DNA of 64,000 nucleotides from Prosopocoilus inquinatus (taxonomy: Eukaryota > Arthropoda > Insecta > Coleoptera > Lucanidae), in NCBI GenBank assembly GCA_036172665.1, contig CM069877.1, positions 24,515,001-24,579,000 on the forward strand. The letters run 5' to 3'. Positions 19,091 through 30,297 of this stretch are shown piece after piece. Position numbers and translations under genes: made by a program. Each line of letters begins with the position of its first letter. Positions within the stretch are counted from its first letter, which is position 1. Under the pieces are notes generated by a model. It was not told where the DNA came from. It searched no databases and worked only from the letters and a program-made list of their open reading frames with translations.

Positions 19091-21791
19091 TCTTTCTACC
19101 GCATCATGCAGTAGTCAAAGAATCAAGAGAAACTACAAAAGTTAGTGTTGTTTTCGATGCGTCCTGTAAGCCATTAAACGGTATTTCTATAAACGAATGT
19201 CAGTACAAAGGGCCAACTATACAAAATGACATTTTTTCTATATTAACTAGATGCAGAACTCGTGAATTTGTGATAACTGCGGACATTACACAAATGTATC
19301 GAATATTTTGGCGTGATGATTCCAAACTTCCATCGAAAATATTTGAGTTAAATACAGTTACTTTTGGATTTACTGCCGCTCCCTTTCTTGCTGTTAGAAG
19401 TTTATTTGAAATTGCTAACATAAATCAAGGGAGTTTTTATTAGAATCAAAAATTATTAAAAACGATTTCTATGTTGATGACATATTAACAGGGGCCAGTA
19501 CAATCGACGAAGTAGAAGTGATGAAAAAGAATGTTACGTATATTCTGTCTCAAGTAGGATTTTATTTATGTAAATGGAGAGACAATTTTTCGTGTAATTC
19601 CAAAGAAAACGACATATTGGAAATAGTTAATTCAACAAAAATATTAGGTATGGTTTGGAATATGAAATTTGATAAATTTTTGTTTACTGTAGGACCAACA
19701 GAAGAGAAGGTAATTACTAAACGAACAATCTTGTCTGCTACTGCACAATTATTTGACCCTATGGGTCTCATCGGTCCAGGGATTTGCAAATGCTTGAGAG
19801 AAAGCATACGGTGCTTGCGTTTACCTCGGGTAAAGAAATGATAAAGGGGAGAAAATCACACATTTACTAGCAGCAAAATCTAGAGTTGCACCACTTCATA
19901 CTGTAACGTTACCACGTCTTGAACTGATGGGTGCAGTCTTATTGGCTCAACTTGTAAATACTCTAAAGAATAACATAAAACTTAAAATTTCGAAGATTTT
20001 TCTGTGGACAGATTCAAAAATTGTGCTTTCTTGGATTAAAAATTCTCCTAGTAAGTGGAAAACCTTTGTAGCCCATAGAGTTACACAAATTCAAGAACTC
20101 ACAGATGTTTCTGAATGGTATCAAATTTCTTCAAAGAAAAATCCCGCTGACGTACTTTCTAGAGGTTGCTTTCCTTTAGAGGTGAAGAAAAACAGATTGT
20201 GGTGGAATGGTCCAGAATTTCTAAATTTACCCAATGAAAATTACGTGGAGTCCGAAGAAATTTTGTCAACAAATGAAGAAGAGAGAATAATCAAAACATT
20301 TATAGCCAAAGTAGAGCCTAACTTTATTTTAAATGGAATGTCAACGTGGAATAAATTACAAAGAGTATGCGCATGGATTTTGCAATTCACATTCAATTGT
20401 ATCAATTCAAATGACAGAATTTCTGATCCATTAGATATAAAGCAACTTGAAAGTGCAAAAATTAAAATTTTACTTTTAGAACAAAAAAGAACATTTGCTC
20501 AGGAATTCGACAACTTGAATGACGGAAAAACTATTCACAAGAAAAGTCATATTCTAAATCTAAACCCGTTTATGGATAAAGATGGGCTTATAAGAGTGGG
20601 CGGTCGTTTAAAAAATTCAAACTTAGCCTACGATCAATGTCATCCCATCTTACTTCCAAAAAATAGTTACGTCACTAAATTAATTTTCGAAAATTTTCTT
20701 AAGAAATTATTGCATGCCGGTCCATTATTATTACTTTCTTCAATTAGGCAAAATTTTTGGCCAGTGTTAGGAAAGAGTATAGCCAAAGCAACAGTACGTA
20801 ATTGCATCAAATGTTTTTGATTCATTTCACAAATTAATAACCCCATAATGGGACAGTTGCCACAAGAACGAACCAAAATCATGCCTCCATTTTATGTAGT
20901 AGGTGTAGATTATGGTAGGCCAATACAAGTAAAAGAACGTTCAGGAAAATGTAATAAATTCTCCAAGGGATATGTTTGCTTGTTTGTTTGTTTCACCACA
21001 AAAGCTTTGCATTTAGAAGCAGTTTCTTCTTTAACAACAAATGCTTTCTTAGCTGCATTTAGAAGGTTCATTTCTAGAAGGGGTAAACCGAAAACAATTT
21101 TTAGTGATAACGGCACAAATTTTGTAGGTGCTAAAAATGAACTCAAAAAACTTTATGATTTTATGAGTGAAAAACATAGCTGTCTAACTGATATTTTCAC
21201 AACTGAAGGGGTAGAGTGGAAATTTATACCAGCAAATGCGCCACATTTTGGTGGGTTGTGGGAAGGGGGAATTAAGAGTGTCAAGTCACCTCTTAAAAAA
21301 ATCGCACATAACGCTTCGTTAACTTTTGAAGAATTAAGTACAGTATTAACACAAATCGAAGCTATTCTTAATAGCAGACCACTCACACAATTGTCTTCTG
21401 ACCCAAATGACATACAAGTACTCACACCTGCACATTTTTTAATATCTCGACCATACAATTTAACGGCAGATCCTGATGTAACTGATATAAATTGTTCTTC
21501 TTGGATCGTTTACAATATCTTCAGAGATTAGTCCAAGAATTTTGGAAAAAGTGGTCAAAGGAATACCTGTCATCTTTACAACAACGTACAAAGTGGCAAG
21601 TTCAGCAACCAAATTTACGAAAGGACGATTTGGTTCTTCTGAGGGAAGACAACGTGCCTCCTTCAAGATGGAAAATAGGAAGAATAAAAGAAGTGTTTCC
21701 CGGTCAAGATGGGGTAGTGAGAGTTACAATAAAAACTCAAAATAGTGAAATCAAAAGACCAGTCAACAAAGTTGCAGTGTTACCTTTATAA
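19091..21791 (+). pseudogene. BEL pol continued: RT, RNase H/A17, integrase, DUF5641-like tail
   Basis: Several frames joined by indels give RT motifs FVITADITQMYR and FYVDDILTGA (19464-19497), a FDPMGLIGP block and an RNase H-like FLWTDSKIVLSWI with NPADVLSRG. The integrase zinc module (NCIKCF) and core follow ([30 protein letters not shown]). A C-terminal LRKDDLVLLREDNVPPSRW ends LPL at 21791. Stops at 19441, 19840, 20818 and 21529 and the associated frame changes make it non-functional. This domain order is diagnostic for BEL/Pao. Confidence 0.85.
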
Positions 21792-21848
21792 ACTGAATTC
21801 ACTTATTATTGTGTTCAACTTGTAATATCTAACATTACAGGACGAGAA

Positions 21849-22004
21849 TGTTTAGTATTTAAAAATCATTTAAGCAAATTAAAAAAAAAGTTATCGTTGC
21901 TATAAGAACATAATAAATAAGAGACTTGTCAATATCAGGAAATTAAACTTATGCAAAAATAAAGCCATGCATCAATTTCGCCACCCAAAATACAAGAAAT
22001 AACA
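21849..22004 (+). repeat. BEL 3' LTR
   Basis: 156 bp, preceded by a short purine run (AGGACGAGAA) and followed by the duplicated target GTGAT (22005-22009). Confidence 0.85.
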
Positions 22005-22616
22005 GTGATCATAAATGTCGTTCACGAAAAAGTGATAAATTAAAGAGTCGGTTTCGTTTTGATGTAATTGTAACGGAAATCGTACAGAAACGTGTTGGAA
22101 AGATCTAGTAATAAAAATTTAATGTCTAATCGTTTCATTTCGATGATGACCATGTCGTCTTCGAAAATGGTACAACTATGAAAATTTGGTTTCGATATGT
22201 AATATTTTGCACCGGAACGTCCTTCCCATTTAGTCACCAGTTTTACGTCTTTATATTTCCGAACGTTTTCCATAGTTTTACCAAACACTGAATTTTTCAT
22301 TAATTTGTAGAAATTTTTCTCAAAATCATTTTTACTTCTTTTACGTAAATCATTATTTAAATTTATGTACGACACCATCCAAATAGGCTGTTTAAATTTT
22401 AATACTCTTAATACTCGTTCAACTTTCAATCCTAATTTAATTGCTTGTTTTAAATTTCTGTAATGAATAATATATTGCTTTTTATCAAATAAAGTGGTTA
22501 AATCTGGGGATTTTTGATGATAAACACGGTGATACTAAGCGTTCAGGACAAAGCGGTAAATCTTTATGTTCTTCAAATACTTCTTCGGGATAATGTAGGT
22601 CGCATTCTAGAAAGTA
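22005..22616 (-). pseudogene. Protein-primed DNA polymerase B, central palm part (relic B)
   Basis: The minus-strand frames contain DLHYPEEVFEEHKDLP, then [18 protein letters not shown], the Kx3NSxYG-type palm motif B (with Phe for Tyr), and a segment ending FRYNYIKTK. The catalytic motif C region near 22040 is damaged. Only a TDSLIYH-type remnant in another frame survives, with a small deletion before it, so one metal-binding Asp of the usual DTD is not seen in place. The fragment is bounded by the BEL target site on the left and the AGTA target site (22613-22616) of Gypsy-4 on the right. Confidence 0.75.
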
Positions 22617-23756
22617 TGTTACCAATGCCGTCCCGCGGCAATATTTTATTCTTTCTTTGTAAATTATGTTATTATGTTAGTATAATCTAGTTTAGGTCAA
22701 TGATTACCGCGAACGGCTAGGAACACGGAAAAAAAAGCTAATAATTCAGTAGAGCGCCGCAGCAGCATGTTGCAATGAAACAATGTGCATAGGCCCGGCG
22801 AGCGCGCCGGCCAATCACAGCGCGCGGGGCTTTACATCCGCATAACTTCCGTTCCTAGCGTTCGATCAACTTGTAATTTTTAAGAGTATTATAACACCCT
22901 ATCCTTCAACTCCCTTCCAAATTTCATGCATTTCGTAGCGCTAAAACAATTGTACGCGGCCGGAAGCGTCTGCGTGCTTCCGACGCGATTTTCCGCGGAT
23001 CCGCCCACTGGAATCTTTTGAATCGCGCACAGACGAAAGCTTATAAAAAGAGCTTTTCGATGATGCAAAATAAGTTAGGGGTTGTCGCGGAAACTAAAAA
23101 GTTTTCTTTGTTTCAAAGTTTCAACCCCTAACAACGCGGGGGATTATGACGTCAGAAGCGGCCCTCCGACCGGGCCGGTTCTCAGAAATCCCCCCAGCGA
23201 ACGGTATATAAACGCGCACGATCTTGCATTCCCTCTCAGATCCTCCGGGATCATTACGGGGCGGAGTAGGCAGATAGAGGCCGTCCCCAACGTTCCTTCC
23301 TAACCTTCTTACCCTTTTCCCTGCCTAATAACACGGAACGGATCCCTGCCCGTCGGCAGCCGCTTCCGATTATTAGATCCAAATTTTAATCATTTCTTTT
23401 GTACACGGAACGAACTTCTGCCCGTCAGCAGGTTCGACTCCGCTTCCCATACCCACGTATAATTTTATTTCCATTTTTTTTTTCTTTGTTCAATTGCAAA
23501 ACGGACGAACCCCTGTGGGTCGCTCCGTTCCCAATAGAATAAAATCAATCCTACTTTTAAATATCGTTGTTTGTCAAAACCCCGGTGTTTTCCCATCTCC
23601 CTACTTGTCCCTCGCCCCGAGAAGTCAGAGCTAGCCGGCCAACGCCAAAGAAGCTTCCCGGGACTCGAGGAGCATCGCCGGACGGTCCAATCGCTCTAAG
23701 TCGACGCCGACGTCGACGACACCGATTCGCCAGGCCGCCGCGGTGCACCGGTGACA
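22617..23756 (+). repeat. Gypsy-4 5' LTR (1140 bp)
   Basis: TGTTACCAATGCCGTCCCG start and GCACCGGTGACA end. It has a GGTATATAAACGCG box at 23203-23216, a plausible TATA promoter. About 231 bp (roughly 23318-23551) are absent from the 3' LTR. That segment holds three similar CGGA(A)CG...CCTG...GTC units. Confidence 0.9.
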
Positions 23757-23759
23757 ATT

Positions 23760-23777
23760 TGGCGCCCAACGTGGGGC
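23760..23777 (+). promoter_or_regulatory. Gypsy-4 primer-binding site, tRNA-Lys
   Basis: TGGCGCCCAACGTGGGGC lies three bases after the LTR. To my knowledge it is the exact 18-nt complement of the 3' end, with CCA, of animal cytosolic tRNA-Lys(CTT). Confidence 0.8.
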
Positions 23778-23818
23778 CCACTTCAAGTTTCAGCAGCCGC
23801 TGAAAGAACTCCCCCAAG

Positions 23819-24685
23819 ATGAACACCCGAAACACAACTTCATCAAATTCTGAGGACAACAGAGAGCCTCAGTGGCGCCCAACAACTACACCAACCCCAG
23901 GATCGGCATCATCTGCCGGAACCGATCCCAGCCCGTGCTGCAGCAAATTCAAGACTGAGGACCCACCCACGTTCCATGGATCGGAGTCCGAGGATCCCCA
24001 GGAGTTCCTGGATCACATCGTCGAGTACCTGACGATCACACGGAAGCCACAATGGACCTACGTACCCATTGTCAGCCGCCAGCTCACCGGACAGGCCCGG
24101 ATTTGGTTCGGACGCTATGAATCGTCAAACCTCACATGGACGGAATTCCAATCAAGGTTCCTTGACGAATTCAACGGGACGCAGGTGCGGATGAGGCTGT
24201 TCGCCAAGCTGTACTCCACACAGCAGTTATCCGGCCAGCACACGGAACCCTTCGCCGTCCAGAAATGGAAACTATTCGACAGGATCGCCCCGCAGACTTC
24301 CGAAGAGGAGCGGATTGAAATCATCAGCAATCTTGTCCGAGCGGAACTCCATACAGCCATGACGACCCCGCTTCCGCAGGATCAGGCTGCACTATTCAAA
24401 CGGTGCGCCCAGCTCGATCGCTCCGCACCGCCTCCGGGAGCAACACGGCCTCCTACCTCCAGGCAGCCGCCCCCGGAAGCCGTCCAGCGTAGGTCAGCCG
24501 CAGCCGCCCCACACCAGCTGCCTCCGCAGTCGCCCAGGGACGCCAGCCAGCTTCCCAAATGCTCGTATTGCCCCGGAAGACATTTCCATCGGGACTGCCC
24601 CACCAGGCAACAGGACCCGGGAAACGCCAGGAGGGTCGGCGCCGCTCCCCAGCCCAGCCACGCCGCCGGCCCATCGAGGAACTGA
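23819..24685 (+). CDS. gag: Gypsy-4 gag
   Basis: An intact 288-codon ORF starts at the first ATG after the primer-binding site, in a purine-rich context (AAGATGA). It has a capsid-type central part (FHGSESEDPQEFLDHIVEYL, then RIWFGRYESSNLTW, a family-typical gag helix block). A Pro/Ala-rich linker follows, then a zinc knuckle CSYCPGRHFHRDC near residue 245, spaced C-x2-C-x3-H-x4-C. It ends in TGA at 24683-24685, overlapping pol by 127 bp. It would form the particle core that packages element RNA. Confidence 0.9.
   Translation: MNTRNTTSSNSEDNREPQWRPTTTPTPGSASSAGTDPSPCCSKFKTEDPPTFHGSESEDPQEFLDHIVEYLTITRKPQWTYVPIVSRQLTGQARIWFGRYESSNLTWTEFQSRFLDEFNGTQVRMRLFAKLYSTQQLSGQHTEPFAVQKWKLFDRIAPQTSEEERIEIISNLVRAELHTAMTTPLPQDQAALFKRCAQLDRSAPPPGATRPPTSRQPPPEAVQRRSAAAAPHQLPPQSPRDASQLPKCSYCPGRHFHRDCPTRQQDPGNARRVGAAPQPSHAAGPSRN
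24619..24671 (+). promoter_or_regulatory. Programmed -1 ribosomal frameshift signal between gag and pol
   Basis: GGGAAAC at 24619-24625 lies in the gag frame as G GGA AAC, a known -1 slippery heptamer. After an 8-nt spacer, GGTCGGCG (24634-24641) can pair with CGCCGGCC (24664-24671), giving an 8-bp stem (one G-U) with a 22-nt loop. A -1 slip leads straight into the pol frame. Confidence 0.75.
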
Positions 24686-27600
24686 ACGCAATGGGACACC
24701 GTGACCTTCCGTACTTGAGGGTCCAAGTCGACGGAAAGGCGATATCTGCCCTGGTCGATACCGCCGCCTCCGCCAACTTCATCCGCCCCCAATTGGCGGA
24801 CACAATCCAACCGACGGAGCCGCTGTCAGTCCGGATGGCCGACAGGAAGACACGACTCCATCTGCAAGGAACGACAAGCAAGAACTTCCGCAATGGTGAA
24901 GCCACTTCCGCCGCCGAATTCCTGGTTTCCGAATCCCTGCAGGAGGAACTCATCCTTGGCCAACCCTGGCTCAGGGAACAACAGGCAGTTATCGACTCGC
25001 ATCGTCGATGCATCCACTTCGGGACAAACCAACGTTGGACGAAACACTTCGTCGCATCGACGCCAGTCAATAAGGAGTGCCCCGTCGTGCTCACCGCGCA
25101 GGTGCCGCACAACTTCCCACCGGAGTACGAAGAGAAGTTCCGGTCAGTCATGGCGTCGTTCCCCGACGTGTTCGCCGAAAGGGAAACCCAGCCGACCACG
25201 GCCAGCACCAAGCATACAATTCGGCTCACGGACAACCGACCCATCCGTCTGCCGCCACACCGCTGCTCAGCCGAGAAAAAACGCATCATGGATGAGCAAA
25301 TCGAATCGATGTTGAAGACCGGAGTCATCCAGCCCAGTACCTCTGCCTACAACTCTCCTATCGTGATAATGGAGAAAAAGGACGGGAAGCCAAGGTTCTG
25401 CGTTGACTACCGGCGACTCAACGCGGTCACCCAGGACGAAGCCTCGAGCTTGCCCCGGATTCATGAGACGATCCGCGACCTGGGAGCAGCCAAAGTATTC
25501 ACCACCCTGGACATGAAGTCTGGATATTGGCAAGTTCCGTTGGACCGACAATCCAGACCGCTCACCGCTTTCATCACCCCGGACGGTGCGGCGTACGAGT
25601 TCAAAGTTATGCCGTTCGGACTCAAAAATGCCCCCACAACCTTCCAAAAATTGATGACTCAGGAGGTGCTCGCCGGCTTCAACCGGGACTTCACCCTGGT
25701 CTACTTGGACGATGTCATCATATACTCCAAAAACTGGGAAGATCACCTTCGCCACATCCACTTGGTGCTCGAGAGGTTCCAACAACACCGTCTGCAGTGT
25801 TCAATCAACAAATGCCATTTCGGGGCCACGGAACTCGAATACCTTGGACACCGCATCACCGCCGATGGAATCCAGCCCAAGGACAGCCACCTCAGCCAAC
25901 TGAAGGGCTACCCGCAGCCGAAAAGCCGCAAGGAGCTACGCCAGTTCCTCGGACTAGTCGGCTGGTTGAGGGACTATATACCCAACTGTGCCGAGATCGT
26001 CGCCCCGCTGACGGATCTACTTAGCGGAAAACGACGCTGGAACTTCAAGGACGAAGCACAGCGGGCCTTCCAGCAGCTTAAGTCAGCTCTGCAAGCGCCG
26101 CTGAACCTGCACCGCCCGGACCCGGAGTTACCTTACGTTTTGCAGACAGACGCCAGCTCCAAAGGACTTGCTGCGGTACTTTACCAACCGACGCCGGAAG
26201 GACGGCGAATCATATCCTACGCCAGCAGCAAATTGAACGCGGCCGAACAGAAGTATCACTGCAACGAGCAAGAGTGCTTGGCTGCAGTGTGGGCAATGAA
26301 ACGATACCGTCCGTACTTGGAGGATCGCCGATTCAAGCTCCGGACGGACAGCCGAGCCCTTCTCTGGCTCGATCGAAGCAAGGATTCGAAGTCCAAACTG
26401 ACCCGCTGGTCGTTACTACTACAAGAGTACCAGTTCGACGTGGAACACTGCCCCGGCCGGAACAACGAGCTCGCAGACGCCCTCTCCCGCCATCCGGAAT
26501 CAACGCCTGTCCCTGCGGAAGTCACGGAGACAGAAAAATTGGTTCCGACATCAGTCCAGGTCCTGGACGTCGCCGACCTAGCCAAGGAGGTCGAAAATGT
26601 CCAGCAGACTGACGAGACATGCCGCCAACTCCTCATCCGTTTCCACCGGTTCCACAACACCGGAACCACCGAGCCCGGGGATCAGGGGTTCCAACAATTG
26701 TACACCGCCGAAGATGGATACCTCCGACGGAGGAACGGAGAGCTCCAACTACTTGTCGTTCCGCCTGCGATGACGGAACAAGTCATGGCCGCTTACCACG
26801 ACGACCCTTCCGCCGGACATCCGGGAGCTGAGGAAACGGAGCGATCCATCCGAAATCGCTACTTCTGGCTATCCATGCATAAGGACATCCAGAACCACGT
26901 GCGAAATTGTTTGACGTGCCACTGCACAAAGAGGGGCGCACCGCAAGCCAAGGCACCGCTGCGACCCCACCAAACGTCGCAGCCTTGGGAAACAGTGGCC
27001 GTGGACCTGATGGGGCCCTACATCAGAAGCCACCGCGGGAACCGCTTCATCCTAACCATTACGGACCTCTGTACGAAATGGACTGAAGCGTTCCCACTCC
27101 AGGACAGCCGTACCGGCACCGTCGTCCGGAAACTCGAAGAAGAGGTCTTCACGCGCTTCGGATATCCAAAGTCGGTCCTCTCCGACAATGGCACGCAGTT
27201 CAGCTCCATCGCATGGGACGCAGCGATCAACCGGTGGGGTTGTTATCATTGGACAACCGCCACCTACCACCCTCGTGCCAATCCAGATGAACGCCGCAAT
27301 CAGGAGATCAAGAAGGGACTAAGGATACACCTCAAGGGGAAGGACAATCAGAGTTGGGATGTTGCGATTCCGACTATCATGTTCAATCTGAGAACAAGGA
27401 GGAACGCCGCCACCGGGACCACTCCTAGCCAGGCTCTGCTAGGATTCGAACTACCTCGACCCGGGGACTGGCAGGCCACGGAAGGACCACAACAGGACGG
27501 ACGAGTTCCACGTGAGGAGCGGATCCGGAGGATCCACCGGAATCAACACCGCTACCGAGCCCGTTACGCAATCGGACGGCCAGTTCCAGTTCGATTCCAG

Positions 27601-27798
27601 CCTGGCGACTGGGTTCTCACTCGCAACCGGAACGTCGCCGTGGGGGACATCCCGGACCCGTGGGTCGGGCCCTACCAGGTCATCGAAGCCTCCGGAACCG
27701 TCACCTTCTGGATCCAACGGGGGAACGAGCAAGTCAAGGTCCACGTCGACGACCTCCGACGAGCACCGGGACCACCAGCCGACAACCGCCAGCGATAG
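24626..27798 (+). CDS. pol: Gypsy-4 pol: protease, RT, RNase H, integrase
   Basis: The frame is open across 24559-27798 (1079 codons) and is most likely entered by -1 frameshifting at 24619-24625 rather than by its own start. The protease has ALVDTAASANF (DTA in place of the commoner DTG) and ILGQPWL. RT has VDYRRLN, LDMKSGYWQVPL, VMPFGLKNAPTTF and VYLDDVIIYS (about 25699-25728). RNase H has LQTDASSKGLAAVL and LRTDSRALLWL. Integrase has the zinc module GHPGAEETERSIRNRYFW...CLTC, the DDE core (AVDLMGPY, LSDNGTQFSS, Glu in DERRNQEIKKG) and a GPYQVIEASG tail. No chromodomain and no stop are seen. It looks catalytically intact. Confidence 0.9.
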
Positions 27799-27826
27799 TC
27801 AGCCGCAACCCGCAGCTGCGACCTTC

Positions 27827-27840
27827 AAAGGGGGGCGGAT
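27827..27840 (+). promoter_or_regulatory. Gypsy-4 polypurine tract
   Basis: AAAGGGGGGCGGAT lies directly before the 3' LTR start TGTTACC. Confidence 0.75.
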
Positions 27841-28755
27841 TGTTACCAACGCCGTCCCGCGGCAATATTTTATTCTTTCTTTGTAAATTATGTTATTATG
27901 TTAGTATAATCTAGTTTAGGTTACTGATTACCGCGAACGGCTAGGAACACGGAAAAAAAAGCTAATAATTCAGTAGAGCGCCGCAGCAGCATGTTGCAAT
28001 GAAACAATGTGCATAGGCCCGGCGAGCGCGCCGGCCAATCACAGCGCGCGGGGCTTTACATCCGCATAACTTCCGTTCCTAGCGTTCGATCAACTTGTAA
28101 TTTTTAAGAGTATTATAACACCCTATCCTTCAACTCCCTTCCAAATTTCATGCATTTCGTAGCGCTAAAACAATTGTACGCGGCCGGAAGCGTCTGCGTG
28201 CTTCCGACGCGATTTTCCGCGGATCCGCCCGCTGGAATCTTTTGAATCGCGCACAGACGAAAGCTTATAAAAAGAGCTTTTCGATGATGCAAAATAAGTT
28301 AGGGGTTGTCGCGGAAACTAAAAAGTTTTCTTTGTTTCAAAGTTTCAACCCCTAACAACGCGGGGGATTATGACGTCAGAAGCGGCCCTCCGACCGGGCC
28401 GGTTCTCAGAAATCCCCCCAGCGAACGGTATATAAACGCGCACGATCTTGCATTCCCTCTCAGATCCTCCGGGATCATTACGGGGCGGAGTAGGCAGATA
28501 GAGGCCGTCCCCAACGTTCCTTCCTAACCTTCTTACCCTTTTTTTACTTTTAAATATCGTTGTTTGTCAAAACCCCGGTGTTTTCCCATCTCCCTACTTG
28601 TCCCTCGCCCCGAGAAGTCAGAGCTAGCCGGCCAACGCCAAAGAAGCTTCCCGGGACTCGAGGAGCATCGCCGGACGGTCCAATCGCTCTAAGTCGACGC
28701 CGACGCCGACGTCGACGACACCGATTCGCCAGGCCACCGCGGTGCACCGGTGACA
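27841..28755 (+). repeat. Gypsy-4 3' LTR (915 bp)
   Basis: Same ends as the 5' LTR. It lacks the ~231-bp block and carries an extra CGCCGA step near 28700. It is followed by the target duplication AGTA. Confidence 0.9.
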
Positions 28756-28759
28756 AGTA

Positions 28760-30111
28760 GCCAAATTCAGCATCCGTCCGTCCGACCCGTTCATAATATT
28801 TATCGAATAAGGATCAACCCACTCGAACTGTGCGAAAGGTAAAGGTAAGCACATAGTTCAGCCGTATAAGTTGTTAACGTCGTAATACATTAAATATGAT
28901 GACAGTTCATCAATGTTAAAATCGTTCATACACTTGTTGTTCGCTTTACCGTAACGATTTGAACATTGAGAAACTCCACCTCTGATACCTTTTTCGACAA
29001 ACATTAACATATCTATGTCTGTTAATAATTCTAAGGTAATGGAAGTTGTCTTCAGCATGCTGTCGAAAGCTAAACTGGGTGCGGTATAATAATACAGGAC
29101 ATCTAACTGATAAGTTTGTAAACATGTTGTTCTAAAATTTTCAAAGATGTCCGTTAACAGTAAAACGTCCGTTTTCAAATACAGCTCTGCATATTCTTGT
29201 AAATTTCGAATATTGAACGTATTCCGTACGTTCAAGACATGTTCGTATTCATCGTCCGAAATGTGAGATTGATTAATTTTATTAATTACAAAAAGTGATT
29301 TTTTTAATAAAATTAATCAATTTGGTATCCTGTAATTTCTCCCAATTGTCAAGATATTCATATGGAAAAATACCTTTCCTCTCGAGCATTTTTATGTTCC
29401 GTATCATTTTTACAATGTGATTTGGTAATAAGTTTTTGATCTCTATCTAAATATGATGAAAGTTTGCCTAAACTACTGGACATGAATCGAAACGAATCCA
29501 AAAACCTAAAATTAATATTAGTATTTGAAATATATTTAGAAAATGAAATGTATTTTTCTTTATTAATCTGTAATAAACTAATTTTTCCTGGAATTTGTGT
29601 CGCTAACGCTTTTATTAAAAAATGACTATCGTAACCTGACATATTGTGAAAAACTACTGATATCGATTCATGTTTTTGAAATTTTTAAACGTTAGAGAGT
29701 TTTCTTTTTCGAGCGGTACAGTAATTTTAGTTTTGTTAACGTCCTTTTGCATGCAATTACGTGTTTTTCTAAATTTCCTTGTGATATAAAATGATTGAGA
29801 CAACGTTCACAAAACCAATTCTTATTATGTAAACTACCGATTTGTCTGTGAAGTAAACCAGATAAATTTTTTATTAAGGCAAAATGAAACGCTGTTTTTG
29901 AATTTACATTGTTTTCATCCTCATCATCATCATTTTCTTCACAAGGTATTAATAAATTAATTCGTTTTGTGAATTCAAACTTGCTTAGAGAAACTGGTAA
30001 TACTTCTGTTTTTTCTATTGTAAATATGTTAATTGAAAACTCGTTCATTAATTCAAATTTCTTAACGTCTTTTAAACTAATAGGAAAATTAATCCCTCCA
30101 AAATCCCGCTT
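28760..30111 (-). pseudogene. Protein-primed DNA polymerase B, N-terminal part (relic B)
   Basis: Reading from 30111 leftwards: an N-terminal block with a Cys/His finger (FCERCLNHFISQGNLEKH), an exonuclease-like segment with [14 protein letters not shown], a [17 protein letters not shown] block with [12 protein letters not shown], and palm motif A as [10 protein letters not shown]. These are typical of DNA_pol_B_2 enzymes of Polintons and adintoviruses, which start synthesis from a protein primer. Frame changes occur near 29690, 29400 and 29250. A TGA follows NNLYG (28858-28860), after which the frame continues. An AT hairpin with ATTGATTAATTTTATTAA and its complement (about 29270-29322) interrupts it. 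The upstream end is replaced by repeat Z (30104 on). Confidence 0.8.
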
Positions 30112-30175
30112 CAATTTGTCTATCCTACTGCAATGTTAGGTCAAAAAGCGATAGTAAGATGTCGCTATTTTATAT
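30104..30175 (-). repeat. Repeat Z fragment
   Basis: This stretch (TCCCGCTTCAATTTGTCTAT through GATGTCGCTATTTTATATG) is the reverse complement of part of the 312-bp units at 42566-43503. It cuts off the N-terminus of the polymerase relic. Confidence 0.75.
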
Positions 30176-30297
30176 GTTCATTATATATATGATTCAATAA
30201 AACATAATTAAAAATTTAGACTGTTTTATTATAATCTTTAACCAACCATTGATATAATAAATTAACGTAATCTTTGATGCAAGTTAGAGGATTAATA

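Larger units (their letters stand above)
11961..22004 (+). mobile_element. BEL/Pao retrotransposon inserted in the relic B polymerase gene
   Basis: Both LTRs (11961-12114 and 21849-22004) begin TGTTTAGTATTTAAAAATCA and end AAATAACA. A 5-bp target duplication, GTGAT, flanks them (11956-11960 and 22005-22009). Gag, protease, RT, RNase H/A17, integrase and a DUF5641-like tail follow in BEL order, all with frameshifts. Gypsy-2 (14510-19085) sits inside the RT. LTRs of ~155 bp are short for the family. Confidence 0.9.
22617..28755 (+). mobile_element. Gypsy-4: structurally complete young Ty3/Gypsy element
   Basis: It has LTRs at 22617-23756 and 27841-28755, a 4-bp target duplication AGTA (22613-22616 and 28756-28759), a primer-binding site, intact gag and pol ORFs joined by a -1 frameshift signal, and a polypurine tract. 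No env ORF is present. It is much richer in G+C than the surrounding AT-rich DNA. LTR substitutions are about five in ~900 aligned bases by eye, so insertion was recent. It interrupts the relic B polymerase between palm motifs A and B. Confidence 0.95.

Noticed and set aside
23760..23777. tRNA-Lys gene fragment
   Set aside because: The match is limited to the 18 nt complementary to the tRNA 3' end and lies three bases after an LTR, so it is a primer-binding site.
24453..25328. Long minus-strand 291-aa frame opposite Gypsy-4 pol
   Set aside because: GC-rich antisense frame with no domain; the plus-strand pol motifs explain the region.
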